The notes under the pieces are model-generated. The model ran no database searches, was not told where the DNA came from, and saw only the letters and a list, made by a program, of their open reading frames with translations. From contig DATJTI010000032.1 in assembly GCA_035503615.1 (NCBI GenBank), positions 1 to 64,000 on the forward strand: 64,000 nucleotides of DNA, in the 5' to 3' direction. The DNA comes from AP-15 sp035503615 (GTDB lineage: Bacteria > Pseudomonadota > Alphaproteobacteria > ATCC43930 > CGMCC-115725). Below are positions 17,646 to 26,082 of the stretch, piece by piece. Positions within the stretch are counted from its first letter, which is position 1. Each line of letters opens with the position of its first letter. Both the position numbers and the translations under genes were made by a program.

Positions 17646-19377
17646 AGGATGCGGGCAGCGGCACGCCGACAGTCAAGGTCTTCGACCCGCTGACGAACTG
17701 CGCGGTGTTCGGGGAACGGGCGGTCCAGTACACGCCGCGCGCGTAGGTGCCGGACGGATTGCCGCCATCGTCGGCATAGCCGCCGAGCACGGCGTTGAAT
17801 CCCGCGTCCCCGCCCTGGATCAGTTGGCCATAAGCGGCGCCGGCACTGCCAAACCGGTTCAGCAGGCTGGTCCAGTCCTCGGGCGTCGGCACGGACCAGC
17901 CATCCGGCGCGTTCGCCACCGCGGACTCCCACTCGTACAGCCGGCCAAACTGCGCATCCTCCGTGGGCGAGCCGTAATCATACGAGCCATGCGCGGCATA
18001 GGCGTAATTCTCGGTCATCCACAGCGTGTCGCCCAGCAGCGCCACCGGATAGGCGCGCCCCGCCTTGTCGCGCACGAACGCGACGCGGACATAGACGGTG
18101 AACTGCAAGGCGTTCAGGAAGCCGTTGTTGCCGTCGTAGCTTTGCAGGCTGAGGAACAGCGGCTCGCTCGAATCCTTGGGCGGCACGGTCAGGCTCGTCG
18201 AGTCGTAGGCCAGCGGCTCAGGGTTCGGGTAGCGGACAACCAATGGCGGGATGGCGGGCGAGGAGGGCAGCAGTTGCACGCGGGCGACATCCAGCATGCC
18301 CCAGCGCAGGCGCAGCGTGGCGCTTTCACCGGGCTTGTGCAGTTCGACGATCGGGTCCTCCGCGTGAAAGGACAGCAGGCCCCGTGTCGGCGGCGCGTCC
18401 TGCTTGACGATATCGAGCACGAAGACATGGTCGTCGTATGCGGTGGTCGCGTCCTTCATGAAGCCGGTGAACAGCAGATACATCTGCGTATGGCCGACCG
18501 GTGTGAAGGAGATGATGTTCGAAAACTCGAACGTCACGTTCGCGTTTTCATCGGTGCCGAGGATCTGGACCGAGGCGGGCGTCAAGATCCAGGCCGGATG
18601 CGGCTGGCCGCCCGCGACATCCGGGTTGGTCGTGCCCCACGGCGTCGCCGGGCTGACCTTCGGATTGGCCACGATATTCCACGCCGAGCCTTGCGGGGCG
18701 GTGTCGCCCTGGCGGTCGTCGGGTGCCAGCCCGCCGGCGGTCCTGGCATAGACGAAGGTAGCGCTCACGCTGGGCTGCCCGGACTTTTGCGCGCCCGAAA
18801 AGACCGGCACGGCCGCGGTGTTCTTGATGTTCAGGAACAGGCTGTTGATCAGCGGATCGCCGGCGGCGGAGCGGTAGATGCTGCCCTGGTTATCCAGGTT
18901 TACTTGCAGGATGTCGGCCAGCGAGGCATTGCCGGGCTTGGGCGGCGCCTTCAGCAGCAGCGGCGCTGAGATGTTCAGCGGCACCCGGCCGGTCAGGTTG
19001 GACGGATTGATGTTCAGGAACTTCGATGCCGGGACCTGCGTGCTCTTCACGCCCTTGATGGTGAAGCGGATTGCATCGGCGGCGGCCCAGGTCGCGTTTG
19101 CGGTGGCCTTCAGGATCAGCGCCAGGTGCGCGGCGTCCACCGACAGCGTCCAGCCGGCCAGATCGATCGTCATCGCTTGCAATTCGGCCGCCGTGAAGAC
19201 CGGCGTCGGCTGGCCGAAGATCAATAGGGTGGATGGCGGACTGGCCTGGATGCCGATCTCCGCCCCGGTCGCATTGGTCAGCACGACGTCCAGTGCCGCC
19301 GTCACGCCCACCTCGATCACCGGGCCATCGAGCGCCGGGTTGTTCACCGTGAAGCCGATCGGGGCGGTGATGCTCAT
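17611..19377 (-). CDS. Large beta-rich protein with C-terminal Fibrobacter-major-paralogue-type (FISUMP) domain (cluster gene 5)
   Basis: 588 residues. Residues 1 to about 430 are Thr/Ala/Pro-rich and predicted beta; I recognise no family there. The last ~140 residues match the pattern of the Fibrobacter succinogenes major domain: LLGDTLWMTENYAY, YGSPTEDAQFGRLYEWESA, PDGWSVPTPEDWTSLL, GGYADDGGN, GVYWTARS and a final ASVRYVRR. In other bacteria that domain sits on secreted or surface proteins and is related to the sulfatase-modifying/C-type-lectin-like fold. There is no signal peptide (MSITAPIGFTVNNPALDG). It is coupled by 4-bp overlap to the 1,412-residue gene upstream. Confidence 0.7.
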   Translation of the reverse strand: MSITAPIGFTVNNPALDGPVIEVGVTAALDVVLTNATGAEIGIQASPPSTLLIFGQPTPVFTAAELQAMTIDLAGWTLSVDAAHLALILKATANATWAAADAIRFTIKGVKSTQVPASKFLNINPSNLTGRVPLNISAPLLLKAPPKPGNASLADILQVNLDNQGSIYRSAAGDPLINSLFLNIKNTAAVPVFSGAQKSGQPSVSATFVYARTAGGLAPDDRQGDTAPQGSAWNIVANPKVSPATPWGTTNPDVAGGQPHPAWILTPASVQILGTDENANVTFEFSNIISFTPVGHTQMYLLFTGFMKDATTAYDDHVFVLDIVKQDAPPTRGLLSFHAEDPIVELHKPGESATLRLRWGMLDVARVQLLPSSPAIPPLVVRYPNPEPLAYDSTSLTVPPKDSSEPLFLSLQSYDGNNGFLNALQFTVYVRVAFVRDKAGRAYPVALLGDTLWMTENYAYAAHGSYDYGSPTEDAQFGRLYEWESAVANAPDGWSVPTPEDWTSLLNRFGSAGAAYGQLIQGGDAGFNAVLGGYADDGGNPSGTYARGVYWTARSPNTAQFVSGSKTLTVGVPLPASYAASVRYVRRA

Positions 19378-22300
19378 TGCTGCTTGTCACTGTCGGTTTG
19401 TGGCGTCAGCAGCAGCCAGCCTTCCAGCAGGCGTTGCGGGCTGAAGCCGTAGGTCGCGTGATCGGACCCCGCCCTGGCCGGCAGCGGTATCGGCGCCGCG
19501 CGCGTTGCCACCCAGGACCAGCCGAAGCCCGCCTCGATGGGCAGCGGCAGCGACAGGCCGCCCGATGGCCGCAGCACCGGATGCGTGGTGAAGCTGACGG
19601 CGATCTTGCGCAGCGCGTCGGCGTATTGGTCGGACGGGATCTGCTGCTCCACCACCGGCAATATGCCGGTCGTGGCATGCACCGGCGCGCGCGGATCGAC
19701 AATCAGCGTGACGAACAGGGCGGCGCCGTTGGGCGTCACCGACAGCGTGTTCACGGGCGGCTGGACGACGTGGTGCTGCCCGCCCCCGGGCGCCGCCGGG
19801 GAGTAGACCGTGGTGTACCGCGCGTTGCCGTCGCTCTCCGGCAGATAGGCCACCAGCCCGTCGTCGATATTCGGCAGATTGCCCAGGCGGACGCAGAACT
19901 GCACATCGCCCATCGCCGCACTCGTGTGCGCCTGCCGCTCGGCATAGTCGGTCCAGTTGTTGGCGACCGCTTGCCGCAATGCACTCGCACCCTCGACATT
20001 GGCCTGGCTCAGCGGCAGCACACTGCCCAGCGTTGCCAGCGCAATCCGCGTCCGCGTGATCGCAAGCGGCCGGCCGACCAGCACCGACAGCGCGACATCC
20101 TGGGCCATGGTGGCCGGATTGATGAAGCCGTCGGAGTGCTCGATCGTCGCCATCAGGTCGTTGAGGAAATCCGCATCGCGCCCGGCAATGAAGCGCATCA
20201 GATCGGCCAAATGCGGGTTGACCGGCGGTTGCAGATCCTGGTCGAGGTTGCTCGTCGGATTGCCGATGTTGCCGGGCCGGGTGCGGTATTTCAGCCGGTT
20301 GTTCTCGACGCCGAAGGAGCCGATCGCATCGCCAGCATCGGTATAGAACATCAGCACGACATCGAGGTGATTCGGCACGATCCAGCCGCACACGGGCGAC
20401 GTCGCGGGGTGGTCGTTCATCTCGACGAAATCGGTGTCGACACCCGGGACCGCCGCGTTGTGCGTGGCCGACAGCCAGTTGAAGTCCAGCCGGCTCGGCG
20501 CCAGCAGCCGCAGCGGCAGGTAGACCTTCTGCGCATTCGCAGCATCGCCGTCGCGCGGCCGCAGATCCTGCGAGGGCACCACGGTCAACGCGCCGGATTT
20601 GGTCAGCGGCGTCTGCAACGTCATGACCTGGCCGAACACATCGACGATGTGCAAGCTGGTGACTTCGAGAAAGCCCGAGCGCAACGGACCGAAATTAAAC
20701 TGCGCGAGCAGCCCGGTGGAGATCGGCGCAAAAGCGTTGAACGCCGAATCGTACCAATCGTCCCGCGCGTCGGCCACCGCGGCGGCGGCGATCGCCGCAG
20801 TCACCGGGTCGAACAGTGGCCCCTGCACGAGATTCGCCACCGTGATCTGCGGGATTGGCGCGCGCAGCACCTGTTCGACGGAAAATCCGCTCAGCGACTG
20901 CGACAGGGTACGCCGCGCCGCGAAGTCGTCGCGTGCGGTGACAAGTTCCGGGTCGGACCCATCGTCGCGGAAATCGGTTCGGTAGCGGTCGATCTGGGTG
21001 GTCAGCGATTTGGTCGGCGCAACATTCAAAACCACTTCGCCGCTGTAGGTGATGGGCTTGCCGGTGGTGAAGCCGGCGACCGGCGCATTGCCCAACAGCC
21101 GGTAGTCGTAGTCGATCGCGTCGGGACCGAATTCGTATTTGTCAAGCACCAGGCTCGGCACATAATCGGCGCCAGGGCCAGGGGACAGCGGATCGAGCTG
21201 CAAGCTCCAGGTCAGCCAGACCGGCAGGAACGGGTCGACCCTGGTCGCGGTGAACTCGGGCAGCGCGGTCTGCACCGTCCAGCCCACCGCGTTTGGCGGA
21301 TAGGCGGCGGTGGCATTGACAAAGCCGAAGGTCAGTGTGAGCGAATCCGTGGTGACCGCAACGCTCGCGTTCGGCGCCGGCACGTAATCGCTCGCGTGCA
21401 CCCGCGCGAACAGACCGGATTGCGTCGTCGCATCGAGCGGACTTTGCCCGCCTTGCGCAAGTCGCAGCGCGGCCGCGAAGCCGGTCGGGTCGGGCAGCGC
21501 CGGGTTGCCTGGTCCCGGCATCGCCGCCAGCACCTGTCCCAAGAGCGGCGCGGCGAGCGGCATCAAAAGCGCGGCCTCGCCGGCCAGCGCCGTCGCGGCG
21601 GCGCCGTCGCGCAGGCCGGCCGGCACGCTGGGCATCCCGGTGACCTGCCCGGCGCCGATGCGGAAGCTTGGCCCGTGCGGCGTCGTGACGACCAGCGTGT
21701 CGATCAGCTCGGCCGCCGTGCGGACCGCGATGGCTCTGTCGGGACCGTTGCGGCGCGCCGGCTCGATGCGCTTGCCGGACATCAGCAGCACCGGGTCGCC
21801 GGGCAGCCAAAACGGCGGGGCCGCCGTCGCCTCCAATATCCAGGGATCGGCGGTTTTGATCCCGTCCAACGCCCGCTTGACGACGCCGAACGCCGCGACC
21901 AGCCGTGTCGCGGCGGTATCGCCGATGTCGGTCGTGGTCATGGCGACAACGTGGTTGGTGACGGGATCGAGGGCGTACTGCACCAGCCCGACAGCGGCAC
22001 CGGTCGCCGTTACCGCGCCCAGCTCGCCGCCGCCCGAGGTGGCGAGGAACGCCGACAGCGCGTTGGTGTCCACCACCGGCGCGGGCAGGGACGGGTCGGC
22101 GGCCAGCGCGACCGCCTGCTTGACGTAGACCACCCAGTCCATGAACAACTGACGGCGTTGCTCCGCCAGTCGGGCGCGGCCCGCATCATATGCCTGCTGC
22201 GCGACATTCAGCAGGTGCAGCTGCTCGGCGAGCGTCAACGGCAGCATCACTTCCACCGGCTCCGCCGGGGGGCTGTCGATTTTCGTCGGATCGGGCCGCG

Positions 22301-23612
22301 GTGCGATGGTCCAGCGCAGGCCGCCGAACCGGCGGGAGAAGGCGCTGCCGTGCAGCGTCTCGGCCAAGGTCAGCAACTGGTTGCCGCGCGGCTCGAGGTC
22401 GCGCAGCGCGCCGATCTGGAGCGCGTCCAGCAGGAATTCGTAGTTGCCCAGCACGCCCGACCCGCCGGGCGGCGCCAGGTGGCTCTTCACCAGCGTCGAG
22501 ACCGTCTCGGGCGTGGTGTTGCCGATGGTCAGTTCCACCGCGTCGGTCCACGCCGCCGCGCCGCCATCGGCAGCCAGGAAGGGGAGGTCGCGTTCCGGGT
22601 GCAGCTGGTCCCAGACGATCTCCTGCGCCAGCCCCGCGACCAGCGTGCTGGCCGGCGCCGTCAACGTGTCGAGCGTGCCGTCGGCGTGCAGCGCGAAGGA
22701 CAGCGCGGCCTTGCGGAACACCCAGCCCATCGTCTGCTCGGCCAGGGTCACGAACACATCGGCCGGGTCGACCTTGACCCTCACGTTCTCGGCCGTGCTT
22801 TGCTTCACCTGCCGATCGAAGTCGGCGCGCACCCGGTCGGCGAAGCCGGTCAGCGGATCGGTCGCCGGGTCGGATAGCCAGCCGATGACCTGGTAGCCCA
22901 CCGTGAAGCGCAGGCTTGCCGCATTGTTGATCGCGGCGAAGATGTCGGCGGCGCCGGCATCGCCGAAACTGTCCCAGAAGCCGAACACGCTGCAGCAATC
23001 CGGGTAATAGGCCGAGAAGGCCGGCCCGACGAAGCCGATCGAGGTGAGGTGCAGCGCCTCGCCACGCGGCCCCTGGTAGTTCGGCAGGTAATCCGCAGGC
23101 TGTTCCTGCCAGCCGTCCGCGTCGAGCACGCGGCCCATGAACGAGTATGGCGCCGCACCGTCCGCGCCCGAGCCCAGCGGCACGGCGACCGCCGGACGCT
23201 GCACCTTGCCATCCGGATCGGGTGGTGCCGATGCGCTGATGTAGTCACTTTCCACCACCCAGCTTTTCCAGCGCAGCCCCGTCTGCCCGGGGATTCCGAG
23301 CCAGCGCGTCACCAGCCAGCGGTTCGGCACCGGCGGGAACCTCACCGGGCCGCCGCCGGGCGCCTGCACGCCGCGACGGAAGAAGTCGGGGAGGTCCCAA
23401 TGCAGGTGGATCCCCGCGCCCAGCCGATCCGACGCGCTGTTGAGGGCGAGCGGCCGCGCGATCGTGTCGCCGGTGCTGGCATCGTGCGCGCTCGGCTGGT
23501 AGGGCAGGTTGTCGAACGCAACCGTGCGGCCCTTGAACCTGGGCGTCACGTTGCTCTGGTCATACGCGCTGACGCGAACTGCAACGACGTTCAGTGGCAC
23601 GATCGCGGTCAC
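19374..23612 (-). CDS. 1,412-residue protein of unknown function (cluster gene 4)
   Basis: I do not recognise a named domain. The N-terminus is distinctive: AFDNLPYQPS, then GAGIHLHWDLPDFFRRGVQ, FPPVPNRWLVTRWLG and PDCCSVFGFWDSFGDAGA. I recall HLHW-LPD followed by a PNRW segment from hypothetical proteins neighbouring DUF6603 genes, but cannot verify it here. The rest is Ala/Val/Leu-rich and mixed alpha/beta, without membrane helices or a signal peptide. The reading frame is open for 4.2 kb with strong GC3 bias, so it is real. It overlaps both neighbours by ATGA-type junctions. Confidence 0.7.
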   Translation of the reverse strand: MTAIVPLNVVAVRVSAYDQSNVTPRFKGRTVAFDNLPYQPSAHDASTGDTIARPLALNSASDRLGAGIHLHWDLPDFFRRGVQAPGGGPVRFPPVPNRWLVTRWLGIPGQTGLRWKSWVVESDYISASAPPDPDGKVQRPAVAVPLGSGADGAAPYSFMGRVLDADGWQEQPADYLPNYQGPRGEALHLTSIGFVGPAFSAYYPDCCSVFGFWDSFGDAGAADIFAAINNAASLRFTVGYQVIGWLSDPATDPLTGFADRVRADFDRQVKQSTAENVRVKVDPADVFVTLAEQTMGWVFRKAALSFALHADGTLDTLTAPASTLVAGLAQEIVWDQLHPERDLPFLAADGGAAAWTDAVELTIGNTTPETVSTLVKSHLAPPGGSGVLGNYEFLLDALQIGALRDLEPRGNQLLTLAETLHGSAFSRRFGGLRWTIAPRPDPTKIDSPPAEPVEVMLPLTLAEQLHLLNVAQQAYDAGRARLAEQRRQLFMDWVVYVKQAVALAADPSLPAPVVDTNALSAFLATSGGGELGAVTATGAAVGLVQYALDPVTNHVVAMTTTDIGDTAATRLVAAFGVVKRALDGIKTADPWILEATAAPPFWLPGDPVLLMSGKRIEPARRNGPDRAIAVRTAAELIDTLVVTTPHGPSFRIGAGQVTGMPSVPAGLRDGAAATALAGEAALLMPLAAPLLGQVLAAMPGPGNPALPDPTGFAAALRLAQGGQSPLDATTQSGLFARVHASDYVPAPNASVAVTTDSLTLTFGFVNATAAYPPNAVGWTVQTALPEFTATRVDPFLPVWLTWSLQLDPLSPGPGADYVPSLVLDKYEFGPDAIDYDYRLLGNAPVAGFTTGKPITYSGEVVLNVAPTKSLTTQIDRYRTDFRDDGSDPELVTARDDFAARRTLSQSLSGFSVEQVLRAPIPQITVANLVQGPLFDPVTAAIAAAAVADARDDWYDSAFNAFAPISTGLLAQFNFGPLRSGFLEVTSLHIVDVFGQVMTLQTPLTKSGALTVVPSQDLRPRDGDAANAQKVYLPLRLLAPSRLDFNWLSATHNAAVPGVDTDFVEMNDHPATSPVCGWIVPNHLDVVLMFYTDAGDAIGSFGVENNRLKYRTRPGNIGNPTSNLDQDLQPPVNPHLADLMRFIAGRDADFLNDLMATIEHSDGFINPATMAQDVALSVLVGRPLAITRTRIALATLGSVLPLSQANVEGASALRQAVANNWTDYAERQAHTSAAMGDVQFCVRLGNLPNIDDGLVAYLPESDGNARYTTVYSPAAPGGGQHHVVQPPVNTLSVTPNGAALFVTLIVDPRAPVHATTGILPVVEQQIPSDQYADALRKIAVSFTTHPVLRPSGGLSLPLPIEAGFGWSWVATRAAPIPLPARAGSDHATYGFSPQRLLEGWLLLTPQTDSDKQQ

Positions 23613-24550
23613 GCCGGGCCCCGGTTGATGAAGCTCACCTTGCCTACGCCCTCGGTCATCTCAAAGCCGATATCGGCGGCGTTCACCGCCGTCCGCCCGT
23701 TGGTCTTCGCGACCAACGCCGCTATTTCGGCGAGCTTCAGCACGCGCCGCGAAGTGGACCGGAATGCGTCCCCGATCGGCAGCGGGTCCGTCTTGCCCAA
23801 GAGCGTGATGCGGCCGTCCGTCGTGGTGAACTTCATCAGGACCTTGGTGGCGCTCGGCGCGCCGTCGGTCGCCGGCATGTAGGAATCGATGCCGTAATGC
23901 AACGCTTCCGGCGCCTCGTGGAGGTCGACCTGGTAGGGCTCGCCCTCGACCAGGCAGAATAGCGTATCGGATTGCTCCCCCAGCCGATCCAGCCGACGGA
24001 CCGGCAGCAGCAGCGGCGCCCCCGGATCGTCCGGCGTGTGGCCCTTCGGGTAGACGTTCACACCCAGCCCGGGATAGTCGCTGACCACCTTTGAGCGCAG
24101 CACGAAGCCGTTCCAGGGCTGGGCGGCGGCGGCGCCGACCGGCTGCGGCGTGCCGATTGCGGCGAGCGCGTGGGCCTGCGCCGCCCGCCGCTTGCGCCGT
24201 GGTGCCGCCGCGCGGCTGGCGCCGGCGATGTCGGGCAGCACGGCGGCATCGAGATTGGCGGACGGCCCGGCGGCGGCCGTCAGGTTGCGGCCCAGGCTGA
24301 AGGCGCCATCCAGCAGCGCTGCGACCCAGGCCGGGTCCAAGCGGAAAAAACGGATCGATTCCGGCGGCAGCATGCCCTCGTCGGGCACCAGATAGGGAAA
24401 CGGTACGCCGATCAGCGTATGCAGGCGGCCGAGCCACGCAGCGATGTCGGTCGGCACGCTGAGCGTGCCCAGCCGGCTTCGCACCTGCGCCGGCGAGGCG
24501 AAGGCGGCCGCGATGCCGGTCTGCATGCGGGTGTGGACGGAGGATTTCAC
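23609..24550 (-). CDS. Hypothetical protein, 313 residues (cluster gene 3)
   Basis: The start is the GTG at 24550, overlapping the TGA of gene 2 (GTGA); the reading VKSSVHTRMQTGIAAAF begins there. It has no recognised domain. It is moderately acidic, with a short Lys/Arg patch (PRRKRRAAQAHA) near 120 and a C-terminal half that looks like an alpha/beta fold (LFCLVEGEPYQVDLHEAPE, VLMKFTTTDGRITLLGK). There is no signal peptide. Four-base overlaps on both sides imply stoichiometric translation with its neighbours. Its role is unknown. Confidence 0.68.
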   Translation of the reverse strand: MKSSVHTRMQTGIAAAFASPAQVRSRLGTLSVPTDIAAWLGRLHTLIGVPFPYLVPDEGMLPPESIRFFRLDPAWVAALLDGAFSLGRNLTAAAGPSANLDAAVLPDIAGASRAAAPRRKRRAAQAHALAAIGTPQPVGAAAAQPWNGFVLRSKVVSDYPGLGVNVYPKGHTPDDPGAPLLLPVRRLDRLGEQSDTLFCLVEGEPYQVDLHEAPEALHYGIDSYMPATDGAPSATKVLMKFTTTDGRITLLGKTDPLPIGDAFRSTSRRVLKLAEIAALVAKTNGRTAVNAADIGFEMTEGVGKVSFINRGPA

Positions 24551-26082
24551 CGTTGCTCCTCCGTCGCTTCCCGTCCCGCCAGCCGAACCATGTCCATCGT
24601 CCGGTGCAGGAGATAGGCGCCGGGTCGCGGGGTGGCGGAGACGGCCGCCAGCGCCGGCGCCGCGGAGAGCGCATTCAGCATGGCGTCGATCAGCTCCCGC
24701 TCGGCCGCGTCCACGACCGCCGCGGCGAGGCCCTTCTTCCAGGCGTACAGCGCGGTCGAGAACGTTGTGTCCTGCAACGCCGCGAGGCGCCCGATCGTCC
24801 AGGCGGCGGAGAGCGAGACGTCCAGCATCCCCATCGTCGGGTCGAAGACCATCAGTTTGTCCGGCGAGGGCACCGGCAGATGCGGCATCGGCCCGCCCGC
24901 GGTCGTCGGCAGCAGCGGCCCGCGATACCACGACACCGTGTTGCCGCCGTCGCGCAGGTCGTGATCGAGCGGCACATAGCCCATTGCGAGGGCCAGGCTC
25001 ACCGGGACGGTGGCGGCCGGCCGGTCGAGGCGCAGGTTGGTGTTGGCGGCATCGCCAGCGCCGCCGGCGCGGCCGTTCAGCGCCGACAGCCGGTCGACAA
25101 AGGTCGCGGGTTCGCCGGTGGAAAAGAAGGTCCAGGCCTGCAGCACCGCGAGCCGGACCGACTTTGACATGACAACGCTGGGGTCGCTCGGGGCGGTGCC
25201 GTCCGCGTCGGCCGGCAGGAAGCGCCACATCTGCTCCAACGAAACCAGATAGGCGCGGGTCTGGCGGTTGGATTGCGGCAGGCGCGTGCCGACGACGATG
25301 GCGAAGGTGCCGATCGGGTCCTCCGGCTCCGCCGCGCCGGCGGCCAGCGGCTTGTTCTCGATCGAGAGTTCACGCACATGCGCACTGAGCTTCAGGTCGT
25401 CTACGGTCGGCGCGATCGCGACAAACAGCGTCAGCGGGATGTCGATGATCTGGATCGCGTCGTCCAACGTCTCGCCGATTTCCAGCCCCGTCGTGTCGGT
25501 CGCATCGTCGAAATAGGAGTAGTTGTCGCCCAGCGTGCTGCGGCCCTGGTCGTCTTTCAAAGCCGCTTGCGGGAACAGGTCGCGCAGCGCCGCCGTGGTC
25601 GGCAGCAGCGTGGTCAGCGTCGGATGCTGCGCAACGTCGTCGTCGTCCAGCACCAGGACCGCGAGCCAGGTCGGCACGTCCGCCTCGGTGTCGGCGCCCG
25701 GCCGAACACCGGCCGTCTCCGGCGCGGCCCCGGCGCCTAAGCGTGCGACCGGCACATCCTTTGTCGGGTAGCGCGCCCACGGAAAGGTCGGCAGCCTGAA
25801 GACGACATGCGCAAACGCGGTGCTGAACTCGCCGGTGGCATTGTCGGCGGGGAACACGCTCTGCACGGTGGCCGCCGGATCGCGAATGCGGAAGCGGTCG
25901 CCCTGGATGGCGAAGGTGTAGCGTCTGGACAGTGCATCGAGCTCTTTGCCCGCGCCATCCTTGACTGTCTGCGTCAGTGTCAGATCGAACATGCCGTCAT
26001 CCAGTCCCGGCAGGCGGTGCTGGATGAAGGTCACGTATTCGTCGGCGAGCGTGCCGATACCGGGATCGGGCGCACCGCTCAT
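24547..26082 (-). CDS. Hypothetical protein, 511 residues (cluster gene 2)
   Basis: It starts with MSGAPDPGIGTLADEYVTF at an ATG overlapping the gene 1 stop. Notable segments are RYTFAIQGDRFRI, SVFPADNATGEFSTAFAHVV and the central IGTFAIVVGTRLPQSNRQT followed by RAYLVSLEQMW. These read as a compact conserved core that I cannot assign to a named family. I see no Cys residues, signal peptide or membrane helix. The C-terminus is helical (DAMLNALSAAPALAAVS). Position two in the cluster and the overlaps suggest a partner of the giant gene 1 product. Confidence 0.7.
   Translation of the reverse strand: MSGAPDPGIGTLADEYVTFIQHRLPGLDDGMFDLTLTQTVKDGAGKELDALSRRYTFAIQGDRFRIRDPAATVQSVFPADNATGEFSTAFAHVVFRLPTFPWARYPTKDVPVARLGAGAAPETAGVRPGADTEADVPTWLAVLVLDDDDVAQHPTLTTLLPTTAALRDLFPQAALKDDQGRSTLGDNYSYFDDATDTTGLEIGETLDDAIQIIDIPLTLFVAIAPTVDDLKLSAHVRELSIENKPLAAGAAEPEDPIGTFAIVVGTRLPQSNRQTRAYLVSLEQMWRFLPADADGTAPSDPSVVMSKSVRLAVLQAWTFFSTGEPATFVDRLSALNGRAGGAGDAANTNLRLDRPAATVPVSLALAMGYVPLDHDLRDGGNTVSWYRGPLLPTTAGGPMPHLPVPSPDKLMVFDPTMGMLDVSLSAAWTIGRLAALQDTTFSTALYAWKKGLAAAVVDAAERELIDAMLNALSAAPALAAVSATPRPGAYLLHRTMDMVRLAGREATEEQR

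Noticed and set aside
19377..22877. 1,166-codon open frame on the plus strand opposite the 1,412-residue gene
   Set aside because: It is the antisense shadow of a GC3-biased gene: Arg/Gly/Gln-rich, low-complexity translation, no family features.
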